Of a stretch of DNA of 15,951 nt, positions 1 to 6,399 are shown piece after piece. The translations under genes and the position numbers were made by a program. The stretch covers positions 1 to 15,951 of the forward strand of contig JALVWX010000039.1 of the NCBI GenBank assembly GCA_027023165.1, written 5' to 3'. The first letter of the stretch is position 1. The number at the start of each line of letters is the position of its first letter. The stretch is from Thermococcus sp. (GTDB lineage: Archaea; Methanobacteriota_B; Thermococci; Thermococcales; Thermococcaceae). Under the pieces are notes generated by a model. That model did not search any database. It worked only from the letters and a program-made list of their open reading frames with translations, and was not told where the DNA came from.

Positions 1-441
1 CTCGGCTTCCTCTGCCGCTTTCCTGACGTTTTCGGGAAGGAGTTCCTTTCTCCCAAGGACGTTCACCCTGATGCCGTATCTGTGAATCCTTTCGTCCTTA
101 ACGAGCTCCTTGAACTTCTCCTCAAATAGGTTCATGAGGGCGTTTACCTCTTCCGGTGTTCTCTTGAAGTTCTCGGTGGAGAATGCATAAACAGTGAGCG
201 TCCTTATTCCAAGCTCGCGACACCATTCGAGGATTTCTTCAAGCTTTTTGGAACCGAAGAAGTGGCCATACCATGGGGGCTTTTCGAGTTTCCTTGCCCA
301 TCTCCTGTTGCCGTCCATTATTATGGCAACGTGCTTGGGAATGTTCCCTGATTTAACCTTTTCAAAGAGGTACTTCTCGTACAGATCGTAGGCGGGCTTG
401 AAAATAATGTGGGGGACGTGGGAGAGAAGCCTGTAAATCAT
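1..441 (-). CDS. uppS: Cis-prenyltransferase (tritrans,polycis-undecaprenyl diphosphate synthase), partial at left edge
   Basis: This gene was read by translating the minus strand; only the first 147 residues are in the window and the C-terminal part runs off the left edge (the family is usually about 250-265 residues). The enzyme condenses isopentenyl diphosphate onto a geranylgeranyl-type primer to make the long polyprenyl diphosphate that becomes the lipid carrier for glycan assembly. The signature IIMDGNRRWAR lies at residues 40-50, with D43 as the expected Mg-diphosphate aspartate, and STENFKR at 88-94 is the second conserved block. As usual in archaea, about 35 residues precede the catalytic core. 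The ATG at 439-441 starts five bases after the stop of the upstream gamma-carbonic-anhydrase-like gene, with GTGAGGG as a modest ribosome binding site, so the two are probably cotranscribed. The family call is firm; archaeal primer preference is inferred from family knowledge. Confidence 0.93.
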   Translation of the reverse strand, partial: MIYRLLSHVPHIIFKPAYDLYEKYLFEKVKSGNIPKHVAIIMDGNRRWARKLEKPPWYGHFFGSKKLEEILEWCRELGIRTLTVYAFSTENFKRTPEEVNALMNLFEEKFKELVKDERIHRYGIRVNVLGRKELLPENVRKAAEEAE

Positions 442-446
442 GGCCC

Positions 447-971
447 TCACTCAATCCGCTTCCTTGATTTGAGGTGCTTCTCGGCGAGCTCCATGTAGAT
501 TTCCGCGTTCTTCTTGGTCCACTCGATTTCCTCCTCGCTTAGCTGTCTAACAACCTTGCCCGGAACACCGAGAACGAGGCTGTAGTCGGGAATCTCCTTG
601 CCCGGCGGGACGAGGGCTCCAGCGCCTATGACCACGTGCTTGCCAATCTTCGCACCGTCGAGGATTACCGCTCCCATGCCTATGATGACGTAGTCGCTTA
701 TCTCCGCGCCGTGAACAACCGCGTTGTGGCCTATGGTGACATACTTGCCTATTATGGTCGGCTGGTTGTGGGAGGTGTGTATGCTCACGTTGTCCTGAAC
801 GTTGGAGCAACAGCCGACGTAAATCTGTTCAATGTCGCCCCTTAGAACCGCGGAGGGCCAGACGCTGGTTTTCTCTTCGAGAACGACGTCGCCGATTACG
901 GATGCACTCTCATCGACAAAAGCAGTCGGATGAATTTTAGGTTTCTTTCCGTTGAACTCATAAACGGCCAT
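447..971 (-). CDS. Gamma-carbonic-anhydrase-like left-handed beta-helix protein
   Basis: A 174-residue hexapeptide-repeat protein of the gamma-carbonic anhydrase/ferripyochelin-binding-protein group. Repeats such as IGKYVTIGHNAVVHGA fill roughly residues 10-130 and a C-terminal helix (SEEEIEWTKKNAEIY) packs on the helix trimer in family members. The zinc ligands expected for the family are present: H65 (in VSIH), H82 and H87 (IGHNAVVHG), together with R44, D46 and Q59, which correspond to the Arg-Asp-Gln cluster in Cam-type enzymes. It is therefore a plausible trimeric metal-dependent carbonic anhydrase, but many archaeal members have no proven activity. I chose the ATG at 969-971 because GGTGG lies just before it; an in-frame GTG at 978-980 would add three residues. 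It leads a two-gene unit with uppS and shares a promoter region with hjc. Confidence 0.88.
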   Translation of the reverse strand: MAVYEFNGKKPKIHPTAFVDESASVIGDVVLEEKTSVWPSAVLRGDIEQIYVGCCSNVQDNVSIHTSHNQPTIIGKYVTIGHNAVVHGAEISDYVIIGMGAVILDGAKIGKHVVIGAGALVPPGKEIPDYSLVLGVPGKVVRQLSEEEIEWTKKNAEIYMELAEKHLKSRKRIE

Positions 972-1002
972 TTCCACCACCGGGTTATAGTCTCGGGGAG
1001 AA

Positions 1003-1011
1003 CTTATAAAG
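1003..1011. promoter_or_regulatory. Shared TATA element between divergent genes
   Basis: The sequence CTTATAAAG reads as a TATA box on both strands. It is about 32 bases from the ATG at 971 on the minus strand and about 32 bases from the ATG at 1043 on the plus strand, which fits archaeal TATA-to-start spacing with short leaders in both directions. No second TATA-like element is visible in the 71-base gap. Bidirectional use is inferred from position and symmetry. Confidence 0.5.
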
Positions 1012-1042
1012 ATAACCGGGAAAATTTAGCGGGGAAAGGGCT

Positions 1043-1441
1043 ATGAGATACAGGCGAGGTGCCAGTGCCGAAAGAGAGCTCATAAAGATGCTTGAGAAGG
1101 CCGGTTTTGCCGTCGTTCGTTCCGCCGGCAGTCACCGGGTTGACCTCGTTGCCGGCAACGGAAGGGATTACCTCTGCATAGAGGTCAAGAGCACCCGCTC
1201 GGAGAGGCTTTATCTCCCCAAAGAGGACGTTGAAAGGCTCGTTTCCTTTGCAGAACGCTTTGGAGGGAGGCCAATCCTCGCCGTCAAGTTCGTAAACATT
1301 GGCTGGAGGTTCTATTTGCCCAATAACCTAAAGTCGAGCGGGAAAAGTTACCGGCTCGATTTGAATGACGAGTTCCAAACGCTGGATTCCCTCCTCGGAA
1401 AGCAGAGAACCCTCGGAGAGGTGATTTTTGATGAGGGCTAA
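1043..1441 (+). CDS. hjc: Holliday junction resolvase Hjc
   Basis: A 132-residue archaeal Holliday junction resolvase, which cuts four-way DNA junctions symmetrically during recombination and repair. The nuclease core is complete: E10 in GASAERE, D34 in VDLVAGNG, and E47 and K49 in CIEVKS form the E-D-ExK active site, one residue shifted from the numbering I know for the Pyrococcus furiosus enzyme (E9, D33, E46, K48). S30 near the basic loop also fits the family. The length is close to the usual 123-130 residues, with a somewhat longer C-terminal tail after residue 98 that is poorly conserved. GGGGAAAGGG just before the ATG is the ribosome binding site. The gene overlaps the next one by 11 bases in a different frame, so translation may be coupled. 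Identification is firm. Confidence 0.97.
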   Translation: MRYRRGASAERELIKMLEKAGFAVVRSAGSHRVDLVAGNGRDYLCIEVKSTRSERLYLPKEDVERLVSFAERFGGRPILAVKFVNIGWRFYLPNNLKSSGKSYRLDLNDEFQTLDSLLGKQRTLGEVIFDEG

Positions 1442-2972
1442 AATTTTTGCCATCATATTAATCGTTGCCCTTCTCACTGCCCCACAGGTTTCGCCCCAGG
1501 AAGCCCCCCTTCTGAGCGTTACGGTTCTCAACAAGGAGATTCCAGCCCTGCCCGGGAGCACTGTTGTTGTTCCCTTTTCGGTGACAAACCTCGGCAACGA
1601 GACGATAAGCAACGTTACAGTCTACGTTACCGGCCCCGCGCAGGGTTTCCAATACAGTGTCAAGGTAATACGGACTCCAATTGAACCGGGGGAGAGTTTG
1701 AATGATACAATCACGCTAAGGGTTCTCAACGTCCCCCCGGGGAAGTACAACCTCACGCTTGTTGCGAAGGCGGGAAACGTTTATTCAAGCGATAGGTTTG
1801 TCGTATCCGTTGGCGTTCTCTCGGACTACTCGCTATCCATTGAGGTCGGAAAAAGGTATATCTACGGACACGATGTTGCCATCACCTTTAAGGTTGTTTC
1901 AAAGTCCAACGGGATTCTCCTCGGTTCCATAGGTTACAGGGTCATGAGGGGAGGTGTCATACTCAAAAGCTACGAGAACTCCACCTACCTCAACCCCGGG
2001 GAAGTCTGGGAGAAGACCATCGTCCTCAAGCGCCCGGATATCGGCAACTACACGGTTGAGCTCTGGGCAAACCTCGGTGGCAAATCCAAGAGAGTTACAA
2101 AGACCTTCGAAGTCTATCAGAGGAAGCTCTCCTATGACGTCTACTTCAGGGACGGTGCCATCTACGTCAGGGTTTTCAACTCGACGGGCGGGGTTCCCGG
2201 TATAGAGGTCTCAATTAATAACGCCACATTTGAAACGGACCCAAGTGGCCAGGTCTCCTACCTAGTTACGAAACCGGGAGTTTACAGGGTAACACTGAAC
2301 CTTGACGGAAAAATCGTGACGACCTTTGTTGACGTCAAGAAACTGATTCTAACCCCAACGGTCTCCAACGGGACGGTTGTAGTCCGGGTCATCGATTCCT
2401 CCGGGCTTCCGGCCCCAAACGTCACGGTTGTTGCGTCCGGTCCGCTGGGCATGGATTACGAGGTAACCAACTCCTCGGGAGTTGCTGTGATAAGTTTGAA
2501 AAGAACAGGATACGGGAGCATCGTCATCAAAGCTGAAAGCGACCGCTACCTTCCCGGGGAGGTCGTTGTGAGTGTTCCAAAGCCATCTCCGACCACGACA
2601 TCGAGTCCAAGCCCAACGCAGACCCCATCCAACGCTACCATCCCGCTACCCCCCAGTACATCGGAGACTACACCAAAAAGTTCAAGCCACCTCGGGCTGA
2701 TTTTAATCCTATCGGGCATTGTCCTTGCGGGAACATCTTATCTGGCCTTCGCCCATCCCATAATTCAGGAGGAAACGCTCGACCGCTACTACTTCCTCAA
2801 GGTCAAAGCCCCAAGACTCCGCCCCCTTGAGAACTACCGCATTGAGAGGCCGGTGAAGGCCGTTGAAGTCAGAGCCACGAAGGGCAGTGCCAAGGTTGAG
2901 AACGGGAAACTAATCTGGGAGCTCGACCTTGAGCCTGGTGAGGAAGCTTACCTTCAGGCACTCCTCGGGTGA
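1431..2972 (+). CDS. Secreted, membrane-anchored beta-sandwich protein with cytoplasmic tail
   Basis: A 513-residue surface protein with no enzyme motif that I recognise. Residues 1-22 form a signal peptide. Residues 27-127 resemble a NEW3/CARDB-type beta sandwich ([19 protein letters not shown], then [15 protein letters not shown]). Residues 133-230 form a second sandwich, and 231-302 and 305-382 look like two Ig-like or carboxypeptidase-regulatory-like units. A Ser/Thr/Pro linker spans 384-419, a membrane helix 420-441, and about 70 charged residues follow on the predicted cytoplasmic side. At least twelve N-X-S/T sequons lie outside the membrane (for example N56, N61, N91, N107, N183, N206, N250, N264, N313, N330, N347, N401), so it is probably heavily N-glycosylated. 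The ATG at 1431 follows GAGGTGAT by five bases; a TTG at 1428 is less likely. The start lies inside hjc. Likely roles are cell-surface scaffold or binding protein; the function is unknown. Confidence 0.82.
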   Translation: MRAKIFAIILIVALLTAPQVSPQEAPLLSVTVLNKEIPALPGSTVVVPFSVTNLGNETISNVTVYVTGPAQGFQYSVKVIRTPIEPGESLNDTITLRVLNVPPGKYNLTLVAKAGNVYSSDRFVVSVGVLSDYSLSIEVGKRYIYGHDVAITFKVVSKSNGILLGSIGYRVMRGGVILKSYENSTYLNPGEVWEKTIVLKRPDIGNYTVELWANLGGKSKRVTKTFEVYQRKLSYDVYFRDGAIYVRVFNSTGGVPGIEVSINNATFETDPSGQVSYLVTKPGVYRVTLNLDGKIVTTFVDVKKLILTPTVSNGTVVVRVIDSSGLPAPNVTVVASGPLGMDYEVTNSSGVAVISLKRTGYGSIVIKAESDRYLPGEVVVSVPKPSPTTTSSPSPTQTPSNATIPLPPSTSETTPKSSSHLGLILILSGIVLAGTSYLAFAHPIIQEETLDRYYFLKVKAPRLRPLENYRIERPVKAVEVRATKGSAKVENGKLIWELDLEPGEEAYLQALLG

Positions 2973-2995
2973 CTGCTCTTTAACTTTTCTTTAGC
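2973..2995 (+). terminator. T-rich terminator after the hjc operon
   Basis: Just after the stop codon the plus strand has short T runs in a pyrimidine-rich stretch (CTCTTTAACTTTTCTTT), the form of many archaeal intrinsic terminators. No strong hairpin is needed or seen. Confidence 0.4.
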
Positions 2996-2997
2996 AA

Positions 2998-3008
2998 ACC
3001 TTATTAAG
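2998..3008 (+). promoter_or_regulatory. TATA-like promoter of the M42 aminopeptidase gene
   Basis: ACCTTATTAAG lies about 45-55 bases before the ATG at 3053, placing a start of transcription near 3030 and leaving a short leader that carries the GGAGG ribosome binding site at 3040-3044. The match to the TATA consensus is moderate. Confidence 0.4.
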
Positions 3009-3052
3009 CCGGCCGAACACATTAAGACGAAAATCTAAAGGAGGCGAGGGCC

Positions 3053-4090
3053 ATGGTAGACCTCGAACTGCTCAAGAAAATCGTTGAGGCTCCGGGCGTT
3101 TCTGGATTTGAATTCCTTGGGATTAGGGACGTCGTGATTGAGGAACTGAAGGATCATGTTGATGAAATTAAGGTCGACAAGCTCGGAAACGTTATAGCCC
3201 ACAAGAAGGGTTCTGGACCGAAGGTCATGATTGCAGCTCATATGGACAAGATAGGCGTTATGGTGAACCACATAGACAAGGAGGGCTACCTCCACATAGT
3301 CCCGGTTGGAGGCGTTGACCCGAGAACGCTGGTTGCCCAGAGGATTCGCTTCTTCACCGAGAAGGGCGAGCGCTTTGGAGTTGTCGGCCACATTCCGCCC
3401 CACCTTCAGAAGCCCGAGGATAGAAAGAAGGCAGCGGACTGGGACACCATCGTCGTTGATGTGGGCGTTGACAGCAAGGAAGAGGCCGAGGAGCTGGGCT
3501 TCCGCGTGGGCACTGTTGGAGAGTTCGCCCCTGCCTTCGTCCAGCTCAGCGAGAACAGAATAGCCACCCCCTACCTCGACGACAGGGTTTGCCTCTACGC
3601 CATGCTTGAGGCCGCGAAGAGGCTCGAGAACCACGAGGCAGATATCTACTTCGTTGCCAGCGTCCAGGAGGAGGTGGGCCTTAGGGGAGCGCGCGTCGCT
3701 TCCTACGCGATAGACCCCGAGATAGGCATAGCCATGGACGTCACCTTTGCCAAGCAGGTGGGCGACAAGGGCAAAATCGTTCCCAAGCTCGGCGGCGGGC
3801 CGGTCATGGACGTAGGCCCGAACATCAACCCGAAGATCAGGGCATTCGCCGATGAAGTTGCCAAGAAGTACGGCATAGATCTCCAGGTAGAGGCCAGCCC
3901 GAGGCCGACCGGGACGGATGCGAACATAATGCAGATCAACAGGGAGGGCGTTGCCACCGCCGTGCTGAGCATACCGATACGCTACATGCACAGCCAGGTC
4001 GAGACGGCCGATTTAAGGGACATCGGGAAGACCATCGAGTTCGCGAGGCACTTCCTTGAGGAGCTTAGGCCGATGGACCTGACCCCGTGA
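3053..4090 (+). CDS. TET-type M42 family aminopeptidase
   Basis: A 345-residue co-catalytic metallopeptidase of family M42, which assembles into hollow tetrahedral dodecamers (TET particles) in the cytoplasm and trims peptides released by the proteasome and other proteases. The active site is complete: H63 and catalytic D65 (AAHMDKIG), bridging D177 (YLDDR), catalytic E206 and metal ligand E207 (VQEEVG), D229 (AMDVT) and H313 (YMHSQ). The PDZ-like dimerisation domain sits around residues 70-160. AGGAGGCGAGGG precedes the ATG. Thermococcales carry several TET paralogues with different residue preference (acidic, neutral or basic); this one has the [12 protein letters not shown] and PRPTGTDAN segments, but I cannot assign substrate specificity reliably. 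It is a single-gene unit between two T-rich terminators. A label of endoglucanase, common for the family, would be misleading. Confidence 0.94.
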   Translation: MVDLELLKKIVEAPGVSGFEFLGIRDVVIEELKDHVDEIKVDKLGNVIAHKKGSGPKVMIAAHMDKIGVMVNHIDKEGYLHIVPVGGVDPRTLVAQRIRFFTEKGERFGVVGHIPPHLQKPEDRKKAADWDTIVVDVGVDSKEEAEELGFRVGTVGEFAPAFVQLSENRIATPYLDDRVCLYAMLEAAKRLENHEADIYFVASVQEEVGLRGARVASYAIDPEIGIAMDVTFAKQVGDKGKIVPKLGGGPVMDVGPNINPKIRAFADEVAKKYGIDLQVEASPRPTGTDANIMQINREGVATAVLSIPIRYMHSQVETADLRDIGKTIEFARHFLEELRPMDLTP

Positions 4091-4094
4091 GCTT

Positions 4095-4121
4095 CCCCTT
4101 TTTCCACATTTCCGTTTTGTC
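4095..4121 (+). terminator. T-rich terminator after the M42 aminopeptidase gene
   Basis: Several T runs (CCCCTTTTTCC, then CCGTTTTGTCC) follow the stop codon within 30 bases on the plus strand, in the style of archaeal oligo-T termination. Confidence 0.5.
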
Positions 4122-4158
4122 CCCATTAATTTAGAAATTCTTCAAGGGTTTTTCGAGG

Positions 4159-4210
4159 AAAAGTTTATTTTGTCTCGGTCATTACTATTCTTGAGTTTAA
4201 CACCGCGGTG
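4159..4210 (+). promoter_or_regulatory. Promoter region of the CYTH gene with a 10-base palindrome
   Basis: A TATA-like stretch, AAGTTTATTTTG, lies at about 4160-4171 and predicts transcription from about 4190. The perfect palindrome CACCGCGGTG at 4201-4210 would then lie at the start of the transcript, about 20 bases before the start codon, where a bound repressor could block the promoter. A second, weaker TATA-like GTTTAAC at about 4195 is also possible. GAGGGATC before the ATG at 4232 is the ribosome binding site. Confidence 0.4.
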
Positions 4211-4231
4211 CATTAAGACGAGGGATCGGCC

Positions 4232-4768
4232 ATGATAGAGGTGGAACTCAAGGGATACGCCGATGAGAGGATATTCGAGAGGGTCAGGGAGAGGTTTGAG
4301 CTTATCAGGAGGGAGTACCAGGAGGACAAGTACTTTGCCCACCCGTGCAGGGACTTCTCCGAGACGGATGAGGCCCTGAGAATAAGGAGAAGGAAGTTCA
4401 ACGGTCACTTTGAGGCTTTTCTGACGTACAAAGGCCCCAAAATTGACCCCGGCTCAAAGACCCGGCAGGAGATAGAGGTTCAGATAGAGAATCCCGAGGA
4501 TCACGAACGCATACTAATCTCCCTCGGCTTCAGGCCGGTTTTCACCGTCTCGAAGATCCGCGAGAAGTACTACTACGACAGAGGGGTTGTCATAGCGCTC
4601 GACGAGGTTGAGGGACTCGGGAAGTTCATCGAGATAGAAAAGCTGGTTGAGGATGGGTCCGAGGTTGAGTCCACCGTTGAGGAGCTTAGAAACGTCCTGA
4701 AGTCGCTCGGCGTGGAGCGGTTCGAGAGGCGCTCCTACCTGGAGCTTCTGCTCGGAGGGAAGGACTGA
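4232..4768 (+). CDS. cyaB: CYTH-domain protein, class IV adenylate cyclase (CyaB) type
   Basis: A 178-residue triphosphate tunnel metalloenzyme. The founding EXEXK motif is at the N terminus (E3, E5, K7), followed by R50 and R52 (ALRIRR), K67 (LTYKGPK), R78/E80/E82 (TRQEIEV), R110 (SKIREKY), D124 (ALDEVEGLG), and E134/E136 (FIEIEK), all pointing into the beta-barrel tunnel and binding metal and triphosphate in the family. It ends with the ERRSYLELLL block that is typical of CyaB proteins. Bacterial CyaB makes cAMP, but archaeal members are just as likely to be thiamine triphosphatases or polyphosphate/triphosphate hydrolases; activity cannot be decided from sequence. The stop codon is one base before the ATG of the helical-repeat gene, so the two form an operon. 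Confidence 0.9.
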   Translation: MIEVELKGYADERIFERVRERFELIRREYQEDKYFAHPCRDFSETDEALRIRRRKFNGHFEAFLTYKGPKIDPGSKTRQEIEVQIENPEDHERILISLGFRPVFTVSKIREKYYYDRGVVIALDEVEGLGKFIEIEKLVEDGSEVESTVEELRNVLKSLGVERFERRSYLELLLGGKD

Positions 4769-4769
4769 G

Positions 4770-5585
4770 ATGGGCAAACTGGACGAGTTCTTCAAAATCA
4801 AGAAGGAGGAGACGGGAAAGTCGGACCTTGAGATACTGGACGAGATAGAGGGTGCCCTGCGAGAGGGCAACATTGAGTACGCCGTACTTCAGCTCCGCGA
4901 CATTAAGAAGGAGCACAACCTCTTCCTCGCCCTCAGGATGATAATACGCGAGCTTACAGCCCGCCTTGAGGATCCAGAAAAGCCCCCGCTTCCGGTCCCG
5001 GACGTCAGGGCTAAGATGAAGGAGATAACGGTTGTCGTGAACACCCTCTTAAATCCAGCATACCGCTCCATTCTGCTCGCCGATCTGGCGGTTCTCTTCT
5101 ACCTCCTCGGCGACGACATGAGCGGGGACATGACTCTGAAGGTTGCCGTTGACCTTGCCATCAACAACTTCAGTGTGCTAAAGGAGATACTGCGCAACCT
5201 CCTGAACCGCGGTCTGCTTGAGAAGGCAGGCTACGCCCTAAAGCTCGTTAAGGATCCTGAAAAGCTCGACATGGTCCTCGGCCAGCTCGCCGGAATGTTC
5301 TACCGCGAGGGCGACGTGAGCAGGGCCATGCGCGTTCTTGAGTACATAAAGAACCCCTTCCACAAGGTCATGGCCCTCTACGATATAGCCTCCGTTGAGG
5401 CCGAGAAGGACAGTGAGGAAGCTAAGAAAATCCTTGAAGTGGCCTTTCGCATGGCCGAGAAGATTGAGGACCCCAACGCCCGCTTTGAGGTCAACATGAA
5501 GCTCTACGACCTGAAGCACTCGCTCGAGGGCGACTCCCTCAGCCTGACCGACCTCCTCTCAAAGGGGGAAGGTCATCCGGGGTGA
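4770..5585 (+). CDS. Helical-repeat (TPR-like) cytoplasmic protein
   Basis: A 271-residue protein of unknown function. There is no signal peptide or membrane segment. From about residue 20 onward it is nearly all amphipathic helix, and in the C-terminal half a unit of about 33-36 residues recurs: KDPEKLDMVLGQLAGMFYREG, then KNPFHKVMALYDIASVEAEK, then EDPNARFEVNMKLYDLKHS, each starting with an acidic or Asn-Pro turn. This looks like an alpha-alpha solenoid of TPR or HEAT type, suited to holding partner proteins. A proline-rich break (EKPPLPVPD) at about 69-77 separates an N-terminal helical pair from the rest. GGAGGG ten bases before the ATG serves as ribosome binding site. It directly follows the CYTH gene. 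Its last 47 bases overlap the end of the opposite-strand ABC ATPase gene. Binding partners are unknown. Confidence 0.8.
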   Translation: MGKLDEFFKIKKEETGKSDLEILDEIEGALREGNIEYAVLQLRDIKKEHNLFLALRMIIRELTARLEDPEKPPLPVPDVRAKMKEITVVVNTLLNPAYRSILLADLAVLFYLLGDDMSGDMTLKVAVDLAINNFSVLKEILRNLLNRGLLEKAGYALKLVKDPEKLDMVLGQLAGMFYREGDVSRAMRVLEYIKNPFHKVMALYDIASVEAEKDSEEAKKILEVAFRMAEKIEDPNARFEVNMKLYDLKHSLEGDSLSLTDLLSKGEGHPG

Positions 5586-6399
5586 GGGCCAGCTTTTCAA
5601 CCAGGCCTCGCTTTCTGAGTTCATGTGAGACCTCTACTGCCGGAGGAATCTTAACCCCGATTCTTCGCAGGGTTTCAACATCCTCAGCCACTTCCTCCGG
5701 CTTTCCCTCAATGGCAACCGTTCCATCGGCCACGACCAGTATCCTGTCCGCGTTCTGGAAGAGATAGCTTGTGTTATGCTCCACGAGTACAACGGTTATC
5801 CCGTACTCTCTGTTGAGGAGCGATATGAGGCCTAAAACTTCCCCCCTCCCCCGCGGGTCGAGCTGACTCGTCGGCTCGTCCAGAACGAGTATCGACGGCC
5901 TCATCGCGAGAACTGCCGCTATTGCTAGCCTCTGCTGCTGGCCGCCGCTGAGGTTCGGCGGGAATTCTCGCTCAAGCCCCCTCAGGCCGGTTACCTCAAG
6001 CGCCCAGCGGACGCGCCTCAACACCTCGTTCCTCTCGAGGCCGAGGCTCTCGGGTCCAAAGGCAACCTCTTCCTCAACCGTCATGTTGAAGAGCTGGCTC
6101 TCCGGGTTCTGGAGGACGAGACCGACGATGGTTGAGAGTTTTGAGACCGGCGTTTCAAGGGTGCTGAACTCCTCCCCCGTTGAGGGGTCCCTTACCAGGA
6201 CGGTTCCGCTGAATTCGCCCTTTATTGAGTTGGGAATTATGCCGTTCAGGGTGAGGCAGAGGGTCGATTTCCCGCCGCCGCTGGGACCGATTACGCCTAC
6301 CATCTCTCCCCTCTTCACCGGGAAGCTGACTCCTTGAAGGGAGGGCTTTTTCGCCCGGCGGTATTTGAAGCTCAGATTCTCCACCTCGATTACGTTCAT
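5539..6399 (-). CDS. ECF/CbiO-type ABC transporter ATP-binding protein
   Basis: A 286-residue ABC ATPase. Walker A is GPSGGGKST at 38-46, the Q-loop is Q97 in VLQNPESQLF (the NPE/DQ block typical of energy-coupling-factor ATPases such as EcfA/CbiO), the signature LSGGQQQR is at 150-157, Walker B is ILVLDEP at 170-176 and the switch histidine is H208. The C-terminal extension after 225 carries the EVSHELRKRGL segment common to EcfA. Such ATPases power uptake of vitamins or Co/Ni together with an EcfT/CbiQ membrane partner and an S component, but neither is encoded in this window, so it is an orphan here. It overlaps the end of trkH by four bases (ATGA) and has GGTGAGGAGG before its ATG, so it is translated from the trkH message. 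Its stop lies 47 bases inside the opposite helical-repeat gene. Confidence 0.92.
   Translation of the reverse strand: MNVIEVENLSFKYRRAKKPSLQGVSFPVKRGEMVGVIGPSGGGKSTLCLTLNGIIPNSIKGEFSGTVLVRDPSTGEEFSTLETPVSKLSTIVGLVLQNPESQLFNMTVEEEVAFGPESLGLERNEVLRRVRWALEVTGLRGLEREFPPNLSGGQQQRLAIAAVLAMRPSILVLDEPTSQLDPRGRGEVLGLISLLNREYGITVVLVEHNTSYLFQNADRILVVADGTVAIEGKPEEVAEDVETLRRIGVKIPPAVEVSHELRKRGLVEKLALTPDDLPPLRGGRSG

Noticed and set aside
3035..3991. Long open frame on the minus strand (318 codons) opposite the M42 aminopeptidase gene
   Set aside because: It lies almost wholly within the well-supported aminopeptidase gene, encodes no recognisable domain, and is the kind of stop-free antisense frame expected from GC-biased third codon positions.
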